A stretch of 64,000 nucleotides of DNA from Zygnema cylindricum (GCA_037447655.1 JBBHKE010002092.1:45174-109173), one strand, 5' to 3'. Counted from the stretch's first letter, positions 9,770 to 21,500 are shown. Translations and numbers: made by a program. Notes: generated by a model not told the origin, from the letters alone.

Positions 9770-10794
9770 GTGCTAAAATCTGAGGTTTTTGTAAAGTATT
9801 TTCTAAGTCTAATAAGATCAAAATAAAAACAGTAAGATAGTAAAGACAACCTACCTCTCACTCAACTCTCAAGTCCCCATACTTCTTGTAGTCACTGAAG
9901 ACTAAAGAATGAGTTAGAGCCATGGCTGCCCATCCTGTCCAAGGAGACAGGAAAGAGACTAAGTTAGTCCTTACCAAAAAGGTTGTCGAAACCACGATTT
10001 GATCGTGGTACCTACCGATCGTCCGTTAGAGTAGCAAGTAGCCGTTAACCGTATACTGTATACTAAGACCAATGTTAAGGTATATAGGGTGTGATACCTA
10101 TTTAAACATGAACTCATAAAGAATTCCATTTAATTGATAAAACTGACTAGTGGAGTGTAGTTGTAGATTAAATACCACATGAAACAAATACTGCGAACAT
10201 TTGTTTGGACGACTTGTTTTAAATGCCGATTAACATCGGACGGCTCAAATTCATGCCGTCATCTCGCAATGGCCGCCTTTGTTGTTTGCGGTTGTCACAT
10301 CACTAAACGCCACGTGGAATTCTGCTAAAGGTTACTAGAATTTGTGGAAAACTTGAAGACAAGTCTAGGAGTGACAGGCGTCCCCTCCATGGCCATGCCT
10401 TACAGTGGCCATACAGGCGGAACATAGGTCGAAGTTGGTCGAAGTTCCTTTATGTACTGTACAGATTTGTGATTGGTTCCGTACTCCAGTACTAGGGGGT
10501 TTAGAGAGGGGTTTTAGGACTTAGAGTTTCTGGTAGATAGCCGCCTTTTTGTGAGAGAGCTTCTATAAATATTGGCATCTTTGCCACTTAATAATGAATC
10601 GCTTGGTTGGGCATTTTGACATATTCTTTTTGATTTGGGCTCAAGGGAGTTTAGTCATCACACGGGTGAAGGTAGTGAGAGTTATTGACTACAATGGTGG
10701 CACTTGTTCTACGAACAAGAGGGCACTCAAAATCATTCTAGAGGCTTCTCGTAAGCTATGTATTATATGCACCAATGGAGGACACATAATTTCA
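9770..10794 (+). repeat. 3' LTR of Copia element 1
   Basis: Starts TGCTAAAATC after the polypurine tract and ends ATTTCA at about 10794, the point matching the 5' LTR end at 1512. About 1.02 kb. It contains CTATAAATATTGGC at about 10564, a likely TATA region, and shares GCCGATTAACATCGGACGGCT with the LTR at 20361-21019 (as GTCGGCTTACATCGGACGGC). Confidence 0.7.
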
Positions 10795-11708
10795 TCCTGG
10801 TTTCTTGCAAAATTCACATAGTCCTCCTCAATGAGTTCCTCTCCCCTGTTGATCAAATATGCCACCTCTTTGTCATTTTCCTCCAAAGTTTCGAAAGGGA
10901 TCTCTCGTTTTCTCCTCATCACATTTCCGCCAATTTGATCCTTAGCTTATGCTTGAAAACTTGGACTCCCTCTCGTGAGTTATATGGTGCTTTCTTTTAC
11001 TAAAATTGATCCCAGTGTATCATCCCAGTTCCAATTACGATCTCCTATATCCTCCAACTAGTTAATGATATTCTCATACTCTGTAGGTAACTTCATCATC
11101 AATGTGTTTACTCTTTGACTCTCAGACCAGGAGTTACTTGCACTCTCTAGCTCTCAAAATAATGCTCCTAGATCATTGAAATAATTGTTTATGCTTCCTC
11201 CCTTATAAGTATTGGGTGCAATTTTATTTTCTGCCAGTTGTTGCTACTGCAAAGATCCACTCTTATGTTTGTTACCTAGTGATATCTAAATCTGAGAGGA
11301 AGATCTGTCATGCATAAAGGGAATAACAATAAGAGTTTAGCAACCTTGTCTTTATAGTTCCATTTTTCATATTCTGACCGTTTAGTCAGTTTCACTGTCA
11401 CCGGTTCTGGTGGTGCGGCTACCAGTATCGTCTTTGACAAAGGTGTCACTCGAGGTTCAATTCCTCCTGTTTCTCCTTCCATGACAATCTCCTCCCCTTC
11501 CTCGTCATTGTCATTGGTGATGGTGGTAGCTGTTCTGGTTGGTGAAGTGATGGAGATGCCTCAGAAGCGTGTTCCTCCGAACGCAGGTAGGGATGGACAA
11601 GAATTTGTCCAGACACTATGCCCTATAAGTGCTTCTCAAAATGTTCCCCCTCCATCATCATTTCCCAATAAAGAAAGTCTGATCCATCAAATATGGGCAC
11701 CCTTGAGG
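10795..11708 (-). pseudogene. Gag of a minus-strand Copia element (family 1)
   Basis: Reading down from the primer-binding site at 11709-11722, the minus strand gives VPIFDGSDFLYWEMMMEGE and, near 11000-11170, YFNDLGALF, SESQRVNTLMMKLPTEYE and NWNWDDTLGSILVKES. These are Copia/UBN2 gag motifs. Frames are broken repeatedly. Zinc knuckle and pol are not present, because the left end abuts the 3' LTR of Copia element 1. The element's LTR was split by the Gypsy insertion. Confidence 0.7.
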
Positions 11709-11722
11709 GTGGGACTATAACT
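11709..11722 (-). promoter_or_regulatory. Primer-binding site, tRNA-Met anticodon arm, degenerate
   Basis: Minus strand AGTTATAGTCCCAC, three changes from GGTTATGGGCCCAC, directly beside the LTR ending ATTGCA at 11723. Confidence 0.6.
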
Positions 11723-11790
11723 TGCAATTCTTTGGTCTCCATTGACCCACAAAATGGGCAGCCTATGTAGAGCCTATAGGATAATATATG
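11723..11790 (-). repeat. LTR of minus-strand Copia, part 1 (split by Gypsy)
   Basis: Starts TGCAATTC next to the primer-binding site and is interrupted at 11790. It matches 166-235 (blocks GTCTCCATTGACCCACA and GCCTATAGGATAATAT). The sequence resumes at 19549. Confidence 0.75.
11786..11790. repeat. Target-site duplication ATATG (left copy)
   Basis: ATATG at 11786-11790 and at 19544-19548 bracket the Gypsy element exactly, and outside it the older Copia LTR sequence continues. Confidence 0.85.
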
Positions 11791-12737
11791 TGTAACAATA
11801 ATAGTGGATCGAACTTGTTCGTAAATGGTTATTTAAGTGTAAAGAATATACAGTTATGAATTTGGTAGACGTCCGCGAAAGAATTACATGATTTAGAGTT
11901 GTATTTTAAAAGATATAGCAATTGGTGTATTTAGGCGACAGCGCGAGGTCAAAATAACTAGTGGGTGTTCATTCTAACGGGTTAAGAATCCAACTAGGTG
12001 CGAAATTTTAGGCGCACGTTTAAAAATCATCAAATGAATCAATATTTTGTTTCGTACGCACGATGGTTTATTTCATACAATTTTTAGTACGAAACGTCAC
12101 TTTCACTTTATGGAATTTCGTACGTGGTTTGGCATGTGAAATTTGAGCCGCAGGTTCGTGCAAAGTTGCGTTTCGATTGGTGCGCATTTTTTCACGTTAA
12201 TGTTACGCATTGAAAGGTAGCAATTGACTAGTTAGTAAATCATACATAGTTAGTAAGAGATTTCGCACGTTTTTGCATTGGTCAATCTGAGTCCTAGATG
12301 ATCAATGATTGGCCGTGTAAAAACCTCTTCAACGGAGCGTTGACTATAGCCTGGTTAGTCCAATGCAATAATGGATAAATAGTAAAGTCTAAGAGAAAAG
12401 TAAACATCTTTTCTTTTGAAAGTTTTGAAATTCTGACCGATCTTGGTCTTATGATAAAACCAAGTTTGAGCAATGGCATTTTTGTACTGAAATCTCTTAC
12501 TAACTAAGTAGTGTATTAGTAGGAAAGTGATAAAATTATTAAGATTGGAGAGTAGTGGAAAACACTTTAAAAGAAGGGTTGAGCCATGAGGGTAAAAGAC
12601 CGAGCTAATGTTATGTGGACAAATGCTTCTTCTACTTTAAAGTTTAACCTTATGTGAGTGCTTTCCAATCTGTGGAATATGTGGTTGAAATTGGTTGTAG
12701 TAATGGGATTTTTTGAGAGGTAGGAAATCTTGTTATA
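11791..12737 (+). repeat. 5' LTR of Gypsy element
   Basis: Begins TGTAACA. The last two bases are TA instead of CA, a single transition from canonical. It aligns along its length with 18571-19543, for example TTATGAATTTGGTAGACGT and GGTGTATTTAGGCGACAGCG. Confidence 0.9.
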
Positions 12738-12739
12738 TA

Positions 12740-12756
12740 TGGTATCAAAGCTTGGG
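12740..12756 (+). promoter_or_regulatory. Primer-binding site, initiator tRNA-Met 3' end
   Basis: TGGTATCAAAGCTTGGG differs slightly from TGGTATCAGAGC, the standard complement of the 3' end of plant initiator tRNA-Met. It lies two bases after the 5' LTR, the usual spacing for plant Gypsy elements. Confidence 0.85.
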
Positions 12757-13209
12757 TTAGAAGTCAGGGAGAAGCTTGTTCACCCGAAAATCGACTGCCG
12801 TGACCGGTGAGGGTTTTCTGACCTATGTTAATGGAACCACAATGTGAAGTGGTATGGGATTGGAGAGAAACTAAGTGACCACACTGCAAGCGACTGGTGG
12901 TTATATGTTGGGCGTGCTTAGGTCCTCAGAACTAAGGCAGGGTGGGCAGTGTAGCCACCGTTGAAACTCACTCCAATTACTTAGAGGCCAAACAAACTTG
13001 CCTTCTCTTAGCAATCAACAATGTGTACAGGGAGGGCTTGAAGGCATGAAGGGTGAGGATGTGAGGTTAGATTTGAAAAGAACTTCATATAGTGGGAAAT
13101 GGGAAATTTGCTAATAGAGGAGAAAGAAAGTGGAGTACTTGACTTCTTCAAGAGCAAAATAGTCTAGAAATGACTTAAAACTTTTCAAACCCTAAATTAT
13201 CACCTTTGA

Positions 13210-13312
13210 TTGCTTTCAATTTTGTTGTTGCAAAATTTGTGGTTGAATCTTACCTTTAAGAGCTTTCAATTTTGTTGTTGCAAAATTTGTGGGAAATTCT
13301 TACCTTTCTTAA
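13210..13312 (+). repeat. Tandem duplication in the Gypsy leader
   Basis: Two copies of a unit of about 50 bases with GCTTTCAATTTTGTTGTTGC and AAAATTTGTGG...TCTTACCTTT, directly upstream of gag. It looks like a local duplication. Confidence 0.8.
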
Positions 13313-13534
13313 TCAATGTTTGGGAAATTGATGAATTGAATTACACTTACTTTCAATGTCTTATTGATTTCTCAAATTTTGGTCTTTTTCAAAGGATTTG
13401 TAAAGGAGAAGAAGTCTTGGATTGGATTTATCAGAGGACTTCAAACCTGCAGTAAATTTCTTTGGGGAATTATATTATCTTTTTTTATATCGATTTCATT
13501 TTGTGATAACGGCATATTTTGCATGGAAACGTGA

Positions 13535-14780
13535 AATGGAGAATGCTTTGAATGTTTTGAAGAATCGTATTGTTAAATTGTTCAAAAGATATAATAACCA
13601 TGCTGCTGCTGTGGATGAAACAATTTCTGAATTGAAGAGTGAGTTGAAAGATCTTAAGGAAAATGAGAATGTTTCAAATCAAAAATTGGATGAGCTAATT
13701 AGTTTGATTCACACAAGAAATGATGTTAATAACCAAAAGGGTGAGAGTAGTAAGAGAAATGCCAATTTTAGGAGAATGATCACGATAGACCTAAGAAGAT
13801 AAGAGATTTGAAGTTGTCTATTAGTGAGGCACCATCCTTTGATGGTAAGAAGATTGATGAGTTAGATGCTTGGATTTTTCATATGGAGTGTTACTTGGAA
13901 TCTAGAAATTGTGATCGTGATGATTACACTTCTTTTGTTGTTAGCTGTCTGAAAGATGATGCTCAAATTTGGTATTACACCAAAGGAGGTCTAATTTAAT
14001 TCTTGATAATGATGATTCGGAAGCTTTCAAGACCGCGATCAAATCGTGTTTCTTGTTTGTCACTAAATCCAGAATGGAAGAAAAGTGGTTGAACTGTTAG
14101 CAAACTGGATCTTTGAAAGATTATATTGTGAAATTTGACTTATCTAGCTTTCATGTCATAGGTTTAACTGATGAAATGGCTAAGTTGCATTTCTTGAACT
14201 ATCTCAATTTTATACGGAAATCAAAACTGAAACATCAAAAATTTATTAATTTTGAGGAATTACAAGATAAGTCATTAGAATTAGAGGAATCAGTTGGGGT
14301 ATAATTGGGAAACTTGATAAATTAGGGGTAATTTGAATAAAGTATCAAAGTGGGGTGAGGAGGAATTTGTGGAAGGGGGTCTGAATGCGGGTCTGGTAAA
14401 CAGGTAGAATATCTTCAAAGGAAATCAAAGAGGCGGACAGAGTGTTAATACAGGAAACAAATTTAACAATATAGGGGGATATATTAAGGGTCCTAAACAA
14501 AGTATTAATGCTTAGAAACCTAATCTTAGCATTCCTACATGTACTATCTGTCAGAAAAGAGGTAATGGAGCATTTGAGTGTGCACAACTGAAAAAAAATA
14601 ATTGTTATAACTGTGGAGAGGAGGGACATTTCAGCAAGAAAGCAAACCAAAAAAGAAAGTTACTTGTTTTAAATGCGGAGGTCTAGATCATTACGCTAAG
14701 GACTGTATGGATAAGGGATCTCTTAAACAGTTGATGTCAATGAAGGTTTTCACGAAGATATTCCATTATACCTAGCTGAG
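13535..14780 (+). pseudogene. Gypsy gag with two zinc knuckles
   Basis: Pieces in shifting frames: a coiled-coil-like N-terminus (ELKSELKDLKENENVSNQKL), then SEAPSFDGKKIDELDAWIFH and WYYTKGGLI, typical of the retrotransposon gag domain (PxFDG...W). From about 14595 CYNCGEEGHFSKKA has lost its last Cys, and CFKCGGLDHYAKDC (about 14670) is intact. Stop codons at 13800 and 13999 and frameshifts make it non-functional. Confidence 0.8.
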
Positions 14781-14881
14781 CAGCAAGCCCAAGAGGTGGA
14801 AAACGGAAAAGACTAGTTAAAAGTCCTTAGTTTAGTCAACCGGATCCAGAAGTTAACGAGTTAACTCTGGACGGCAAGCTA

Positions 14882-15297
14882 ATGAATGGAAATGCTACGA
14901 TAGCTGAATTTATTATGATGTTAACTACACTCTATAGTTTGAACAATCCTTCTGATGAAACTTTTAACAACATACCTATGTTGGGACAGTTAAGTAACGA
15001 AGAAACCAGACACAGTTTGATAAGATTAGAGTATTTAAAGGAAGGAAAACCATTGAGAGTTATGTTAGATTCACGTGCTACACATAATTTTATTTCACAT
15101 AAGTTTGTAAAGGAAAAGAAAATCTATACAGTCATAAAGGAAAAGCCTTTGCATGTTCAGGTGGCAAATGGTAATAAGTCCACATTAGATTTACAAACTG
15201 ACACAATAGAAGTTGATATCCAGGGTCATAAAATGAATGTTGTGTGTGAAATAATGAATTTTGGTAGTGAGGAGCTAATAATAGGAAAGCCTGTTTA
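14882..15297 (+). pseudogene. Gypsy protease region
   Basis: An open stretch of 138 codons with the aspartic-protease site reading LDSRATHNFISHKF where the family has D-S-G-A-T-H-N-F. The Gly after Ser is replaced by Arg, which would disrupt the active-site turn. The second conserved block LIIGKPV ends the frame; families usually have I-L-G or L-G-M/K-P here. Confidence 0.8.
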
Positions 15298-15779
15298 AAA
15301 GAACATAACCCTCAAATTACTTGGGAAACTAACACCTTGAGAGTGAAGTCTATAAAAGCTGGAAGGTTTTGCAAGCATTACCTTCGAAAAAGTTGCATAA
15401 AAAATCATATGAATAACATAACCAAATTGGGAGTGGAAGGTTTGATTTTTTTGCTAAACAATTTAAAAAACATTTAAATGATATAACAAATCATGCTTTC
15501 TTGTTATTAGTAATTGAGGCAGTTACTGATGAAGGGGGGGCAACAACACTAACATTGACGTTATTCCTAAATCAGACACCACTAAAAATCTTGAAAAACA
15601 AAAATTTGATTTTGAAACTGACATTAATACATCTTATGTTGCTGTTAAATATTTGGTATTTGAATTTAGAGATGTTTTCCCAAGTGACTTACCCTCAAGG
15701 AGGCCACCTTCTCGAGATGTGGAACATGTTATTAACCTTGAACTTAGATGTAATCCTCCTGTCACAGGAATTTATAAGC

Positions 15780-17020
15780 ACATTTTTTTTTAGCAAGAGG
15801 ATTTAAAGAAACAAATCAAAGAGCTTCTAGAGAAAAGGCATATTCAGCGAAGCAAATCACCGTACGGAGCACGAGTTCTCTTTGTCAAAAAAAAGGACGG
15901 AACGTTGAGAATGTTTGTCAACTATCGTAGTCTAAACAATATTATGGTGAAGGATAAGTATCCGTTACCTTTAATTTTTTATTTGATAAATCGTTTAAAA
16001 GGTGCTAAAGTATATTTGTTGATTGATCTACGTAGTGGCTTTAATCGGGTGCTAATTAGAACTGAAGATTTTGATATAACTGCTTTTAAAACTAGAGTCG
16101 GTCAATTTGAATGGATAATGATGCCATTTGGTTTGAAAAATGCACCGCCCACTCATCAAATATTAATGAGCCAAACATTTTCGGATTATATTGATAAGTT
16201 TTTTCAAGTTTTTATAGATGACATCCTTATATATAGTGAATCTACAGAACAACATGTAATTGTTCTGTGAAGGAAAGTATTGGAAAGGTTAAGAGAATTT
16301 TTTTTTTATGGAAAATTGTCAAAATCCAGTTTTCTTAAAAATGAACAATTATTTTTGGGACATATAGTTATTGGGGAAGGTGTTAAAACAGATCCATCCA
16401 AAATCACTGCAATTCAAGATTGGGAACAACCTACTAATATCACAAAAGTTAGACCATTTTTGGGGTTGGCCACTTATTAGAAGAAATTTATCAGAAACTT
16501 TAGCATGATTGCCGCACCTTTGACGGATTTATTACGGGGGAAGAAGACGTTTGTGTGGGGAGCTGATCAGGAGAGAGCTTTCAAAGAACTATAAAGGAAT
16601 TTGACCTCTGCCCCTACACTTGTGTATCCTGATTATGGTGGGGAGTTTGAAGTCTTAATCACCACAGATGCATCGGATAAAGGTTTAGGTGCAGTCATAA
16701 GTCAAAAAGTTGGTAAACACTTTCATCGTATTGCTTTTGAGTCTAGGAAATTCAATGATGTTGAAAAGAATTATCCAGCACAAGAGAAGGAATTACTTGT
16801 AATTGTTCATGCATTAGTGAAATGGTGTTGTTATTTGCATAATAAAGAATTCACTATTCATTGTGATAATAAAACACTTTTTTATCTACAGAGATTGAGT
16901 GATGCACATATTATGACCGGTACACAAGTTAGGTGGATGCAAAAATTGGCATATTTCAAATTTAACGTCAAACATATTCTTGGAAAAACAAATGTGGTGG
17001 CAGATCCTTTAAGTATATGA
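15780..17020 (+). pseudogene. Gypsy reverse transcriptase and RNase H
   Basis: RT blocks in order: FVKKKDGTLRMFVNYRSLN (about 15885-15945), KYPLPLI, LLIDLRSGFNRVLI, FGLKNAPPTHQILM and the catalytic FIDDILIYSE (about 16213-16242). RNase H follows with LVYPDYGGEFEVLITTDASD, GAVISQ, ARKFNDVEKNYPAQEKELL-like residues (here SRKF) and TIHCDNKTLFYLQ. Stops at 16268, 16479 and 16592 break the frame. Confidence 0.9.
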
Positions 17021-17029
17021 TTTGAAATA

Positions 17030-18540
17030 AGTGTGATGGTTTGGTATGAATTGATTTTATATGGTTTTAGAAATGGTTATGATAAAGATCTTTATTTTGC
17101 TGTGATTTGCAAGAATCTTTTCGAGGAGAATTCTGACACATTGAATGAGAGGCATGTCAAAAACTTTATAATAGAGGGTGGTATCTTGTATTTGCGAACA
17201 GAAGATAGGCTATGCATTCCTTAGGTGGGAGACTTAAGGAAACAGCTTTTACTCGAAGCCCATGAGTATTTAGGACATCAAGGTTGAGATAAAACTCTTA
17301 GTTGGTTGCAGAGTAGATTCTTTTGGCCAAGGATGGCAAAAGAGGTGTCAAAACACGTGAAAAGTTGTGTCTCTTGCCAACAGACTAAACCTAGAAACGA
17401 AAAACCTACGGGTCTTTTAAAACCTTTAGATATCCACGAAAGACCATGGGAGTCTGTTTGTATGGATTTATTGTCAAATTACCGGCTACATAAAAAAAAA
17501 AATGATTATATCAAGGTCATATGCGATAGGTTCAGTAAAATGGCAATATTTATCCTTTGCAAAACTACTCATTCAGTTGTAGATATCGCAAAGTTATATT
17601 TTGACAACATGGTTTGACATCATGGAGTTCCTCTATCTAAAGTCAGTGATAGAGATTCAAAATTTACATCTGCACTTTGGAAAGAATTGCAGCAGAATTT
17701 AGGCACTAAATTAAAAGTAAGTTCCTCTAATCATCTTTAAACAGATGGACAGACTGAAAGGATGAACCGTACAATGGAGGAAATGCTTAGGACTGTTTGC
17801 ACTGGAGTCCAAAACACATTGGAATCTAAACTGCCATTAATGGAATTTGCATACAATTCATGTTAACATGCGAGTACAGGATTCTCACCGTTTGAAGTTG
17901 CATACGGATACCAACCGAGAGAAGCATTAGACTCAGTAACAGGGGTCACTTAAGAGAATAGGGGTTTTGGAACAGGGTTTTGGGAATACATTCAATCAGT
18001 TTGGAAAACATTTCGGGATGCATTAGTGGAGGCACCAAGAAGGCACGTATTAAATGTTAACCGCAAACGTGGTAATTGCGTGGTAAGCACAGGTGACAAG
18101 GTTTGGCTTTCAACAACTCATTACAGGTGCAAGATCGAGGGACAATTGGATCCTATGTGGAAATTTGCTCCTAAGTACATCGGACCATTTACTCTAATCG
18201 AGATGATATCATCAATTATTGCCAAATTGGACTTTTCTGCATTCAATAAAAATAAGTCCATTGATACACATCAATCTGTTGAAACCAACAAATCTTTGAC
18301 CAAATGAAGGAGAATTGGAATTGGATCCCGCAATAATTATTGAACGTGAGGTCCACAAATGGGTAATAGATTGGGTTGGTCAACGGTTTAAGGTCAACAA
18401 CACTATATTCAGGCAAGTGCATCATCTAGGAAGTCAAAAAGATGACTAGACTTTAAAAGATAAAAATTTTGAGTTTTTACGAAGGTATTGGAGAGATAAC
18501 AATATAGAAGACACGTCTTGAGAATGAAATGTATTTTAAC
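17030..18540 (+). pseudogene. Gypsy integrase and C-terminal region
   Basis: The HHCC zinc-binding domain reads HEYLGHQG, then FFWPRMAKEVSKHVKSCVSC (17306-17370). The core domain shows VCMDLLSNY (first Asp), [11 protein letters not shown] (second Asp) and TERMNRTMEEML (Glu). The GPF-type motif reads KYIGPFTLIEMIS (about 18170). A tail to 18480 reads EREVHKWVID, in the position of a chromodomain, but I see no clear aromatic cage. Several stops interrupt it. Confidence 0.85.
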
Positions 18541-18552
18541 GGATGTTAATTA

Positions 18553-18570
18553 AATATAAGGAGCGGATGA
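18553..18570 (+). promoter_or_regulatory. Gypsy polypurine tract
   Basis: AAATATAAGGAGCGGATGA lies immediately before the 3' LTR. It is purine-rich but degenerate. Confidence 0.5.
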
Positions 18571-19543
18571 TATAACAGTAACAGTGGATCAAATTTGTTT
18601 GTAAATGGGTATTAAAGTGTTACAAATACAGAGTTATGAATTTGGTAGACGTTTGCGAAAAATTGACACGATTTAGAGTTGTATTATAAAAGATATAGTG
18701 ATTGGTGTATTTAGGCGACAGCGCGAGGTTAAAATAACGAGTGGGTGTTCATTGTAATGGGTTAATGGTCAAAATAGCCCGGAATTTCAGTCGTACGATT
18801 AAAATGTACCAAATGAATCAATATTTCGTTTGGTACGCACAATGGTTCGTTTGTACAATTTTTAGTACAAAAAGTCTCTTTCACTTTATGGAATTTCATA
18901 GGTAGTTTCGCGTGTGAAATTTGTGACGCACGTTCATGCAAAGTCGCGTTTCGATTGGCTTGCACTTTTTCACGTAAATGTTACAAATTGAAATGTAGCA
19001 TTTGATTGGTTAGTAAATCCTACGTAGTTAGTAAGAGATTTCGCACATTTTTGCATTAGTTAGTCTGAGTCTTAGCTGATCAATGATTAGCCAAGGTAAA
19101 AACATGTTCAACAGAGCGTTGACTCTGGCCTAGCTTGTCCAAGGCGATGATGGATAAATAGTGAAGACTAAGAGAAAAGTAAACATCTTTTCTTTTGTAA
19201 AAGTTTGTGGAAATTCTGACTAATCTTGGTCCTCAACGAATAATACCAAATTGGTGCAATGGCATTTTTGCGCTAAAATATCTTACTAACTAAATAGTGT
19301 TTTGGTTGTTAAGAGATAGAATTATTAAGAGTGGAGAGTAGTGGAAAACACTTTAAAAGAAGGGTAAAGCCACAAGGGCAAGAGATAAAGCTAATGTTAT
19401 GTGGACAAAAGCTTCTTCTAATTTAAAGTTTATATTTATGTGAGTGCTTTCCAATGTGAATGTGTAATTTTCCAATGTGTGGAATATGTGGTTGAAATTG
19501 GTTGTAGTAATGGGATTACTGAGAGGTATGAAATTTTTTTACA
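18571..19543 (+). repeat. 3' LTR of Gypsy element
   Basis: 973 bp. Begins TATAACA (TG changed to TA) and ends ACA at 19543. It is longer than the 5' LTR mainly through a short duplication at about 19450-19480, where CCAATGTG recurs. Followed by TSD ATATG. Confidence 0.9.
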
Positions 19544-19548
19544 ATATG

Positions 19549-20160
19549 CCCCTTCGAATTTCCCAATGAATAAATGCCACCCTGGCATGCAAGTATTCTG
19601 ACCAGCGTCACCTTTTTGAGGACCTGGCACCCTTGAGCCTAATGCAAAAAGAATCACTAAGTTTGCTCCCCTAAGCAGTAAGTTATAGCAGGCCAAAGGT
19701 GGCCTATAAATAAAAAAGGTCACCTGGAGAGAGGCGCCACAAAAACTTCTAAGTCCCTAAACCCCTACTCACAGCTACCTTCTATTTAACCTTAGACCAA
19801 TCAGAAGATTGTACAGTACAAGAAGGTACAGTGGCCAGTGTACTTCTTGTACGACCATTGTACCATATGGCCTTCTGGTTAACGCGTGTCAGCGTGGGAG
19901 CCATGGTTCCTCCTCCCATATTTTCCGACATCAAATGATGTGGCGCCACATGTCATTGCGCGCCGCAATGTTTGAAAGCTGCCGAAATTCCACTTTGGAT
20001 TGGCGACTGCGATAATGGCTGACAGATCAATTACTTTATACGGTCTGATTCGCGTCCGCGCGCGCTATAAAATACATGTGTCGTTTTGTCAGTTTGAATC
20101 TGTTAAATGAAATCGCCATCAAGTAACATTTTATATTTTTATCGAACCTAATATGTCTAA
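19549..20160 (-). repeat. LTR of minus-strand Copia, part 2 (split by Gypsy)
   Basis: Resumes the Copia LTR interrupted at 11790, matching 235-700 (CCCAATGAATAAATGCCACC; AAAAAGAATCACT; ACTCACAGCT; ATTTTCCGACATCAAATGATG further out). It contains CTATAAAATACATG on the plus strand at about 20065. The distal end is unresolved. Confidence 0.7.
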
Positions 20161-20360
20161 CAATTCATCTACCACTTAATAGATAGGGTGGCAGTTTACT
20201 AAGGATAGTAAGGGACCCAAGATCAAATCCTGGTCAATTCATTATTTTGGTAATCTTTTAGTTTGTCTGTCTGAGTCTTTGTTTGACTATGGGGCAGCCA
20301 TGGTGTCTCTCTCTTAAACCTCTTCTCTAGAGACTAACATAAGTAGTGAATAATAATTAT
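20161..20360. other. Unassigned 200-bp spacer
   Basis: No gene. It probably contains the distal end of the LTR to its left and the start of the LTR to its right, in opposite orientations. Confidence 0.35.
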
Positions 20361-21019
20361 TTTTTTTCAACACATAGAAAAAGTGGAGATTTCGTATGCC
20401 CGTTTATATTGTACTAAATAAATGAATCGAACATTCATTTCAACGTGAACCTCAAAAGTCGGCTTACATCGGACGGCTATCATTCAAGCCGGCATCAAGA
20501 AATGGCAGTCTTGGCAGTTTATTGACTTTGCACAACCAAATTTCACGTGGCCTGGTATCATTGGAAAATGGAATCCCCGGAGAGCATCAAGACGAGTTTG
20601 GATAAAATAGACGTCATCTTCATGGCCACCACGTACACAGAAGGTATATAAGGTACCACAAAGCCACTACCTTCCTATACGGTACAATCTTGTAATTGGT
20701 GCCGCACAATAGAAGAGAAGGGGTTTCGAGAGAGGTTTAAGACTTAGTCAATTTTTATCGGTAGCCACCTCTCTCATAGAGAACTTGTGCACAAATAGGC
20801 ATTTTTTGCCTCTTCATAACTAATCGCATAGTTGGGCGTTTTGACTAATTCCTTTTATTGTGGGCTCAAGTGAGTCTAGATGACACAATGGTATAATTCA
20901 TAAGAGTCTTTACCTGCCAAGGTGGAAATAGTTTTAGTAGGAAGTGAGCCATTGAAATTCACTAGAAGCTTCATAGATAAAGGCGAATTTTGTGATCCAA
21001 TGGGAGACACAAAATTGCA
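20361..21019 (+). repeat. LTR fragment, Copia family 1 (plus)
   Basis: Resembles the 3' LTR at 9770-10794, including TACATCGGACGGCT, GAATTCCCCGG-like and GGTTTCGAGAGAGGT blocks, and the CTTCATAACTAATCGC and GTTGGGCGTTTTGACTAATTC block (compare 10590-10640). Ends AAAATTGCA at 21019, beside a primer-binding site. Confidence 0.65.
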
Positions 21020-21033
21020 GGTTATAGGCCCAC
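21020..21033 (+). promoter_or_regulatory. Primer-binding site, tRNA-Met anticodon arm
   Basis: GGTTATAGGCCCAC, one mismatch from GGTTATGGGCCCAC, immediately after the LTR. The mismatch also removes the ATG. Confidence 0.75.
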
Positions 21034-21500
21034 ACTCTAGGGTGCCAATTGTCAATGGATCAAGATTCATCTATTGGGAAACGATGCTGATAGGAGCATT
21101 GTGTGAGTAGCGGTAATGGGGAATTGTGAGTGGACAAGTAAGCCGCCCATCTCTATGGACTAAAGGAGAAAAGAAAGAAGCACCTTACTCTTATTGCCAT
21201 TGAAACTCAGAATTTTCCATTCTGAGTGATCAGGCAACTAAGCTACCCAAACTAGCTTATCCTTTGCACACCTTATTTCAAAACCTATGTACTAAACTAT
21301 CACCTATGACTTAGCAGATATTTACCATACACAGGCTACCTGCAAAGATCCATGATACTTGGTTCACACAGCAAGAAGCTTTTGCATATAAAAGATGAAC
21401 AAAACAAAAGGTAGCATTTCTAAGCCTACTGCAAAGTGATAACTTCCTAAGTTATGTAATCTACTTTTATACACTGAGACGTTCTACCTACTCTTACACT
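21034..21500 (+). pseudogene. Copia family 1 gag start, remnant
   Basis: Reads SRVPIVNGSRFIYWETMLIG directly after the primer-binding site, then stops, WGIVSGQVSRPSLW, and further unreadable sequence. It is homologous to 1-151 (minus). It is cut off near 21548 by the second gag-only element. Confidence 0.6.

Larger units (their letters stand above)
1255..10794 (+). mobile_element. Decayed Copia element 1, split by a gag-only element
   Basis: The order is LTR 3' part (to 1512), primer-binding site, gag, protease, integrase, reverse transcriptase, insertion (4844-9184), RNase H, polypurine tract and 3' LTR (9770-10794). The order protease-integrase-RT-RNase H defines Ty1/Copia. The pol frame has many stops, most explained by C-to-T or G-to-A changes at Trp, Gln or Arg codons, so it cannot be autonomous now. 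The 5' LTR is incomplete. Confidence 0.8.
11791..19543 (+). mobile_element. Ty3/Gypsy LTR retrotransposon, full length but decayed
   Basis: 7753 bp with 5-bp TSD ATATG, LTRs of 947 and 973 bp, and an initiator tRNA-Met 3'-end primer-binding site. The coding order is gag, protease, RT, RNase H, integrase, which defines Ty3/Gypsy. Frames are interrupted by stops and shifts roughly every few hundred bases, and the LTRs differ clearly, so it is older than the gag-only element at 4844-9184. Base composition is strongly AT-rich. Confidence 0.92.

Noticed and set aside
18300-18480. Chromodomain at the Gypsy integrase C-terminus
   Set aside because: EREVHKWVID is in the right place but the aromatic residues and the WEP-type motif are not visible.
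20180-20330. tRNA-like SINE (GATCAAATCC as B box)
   Set aside because: The A-box match is poor and no cloverleaf can be drawn.
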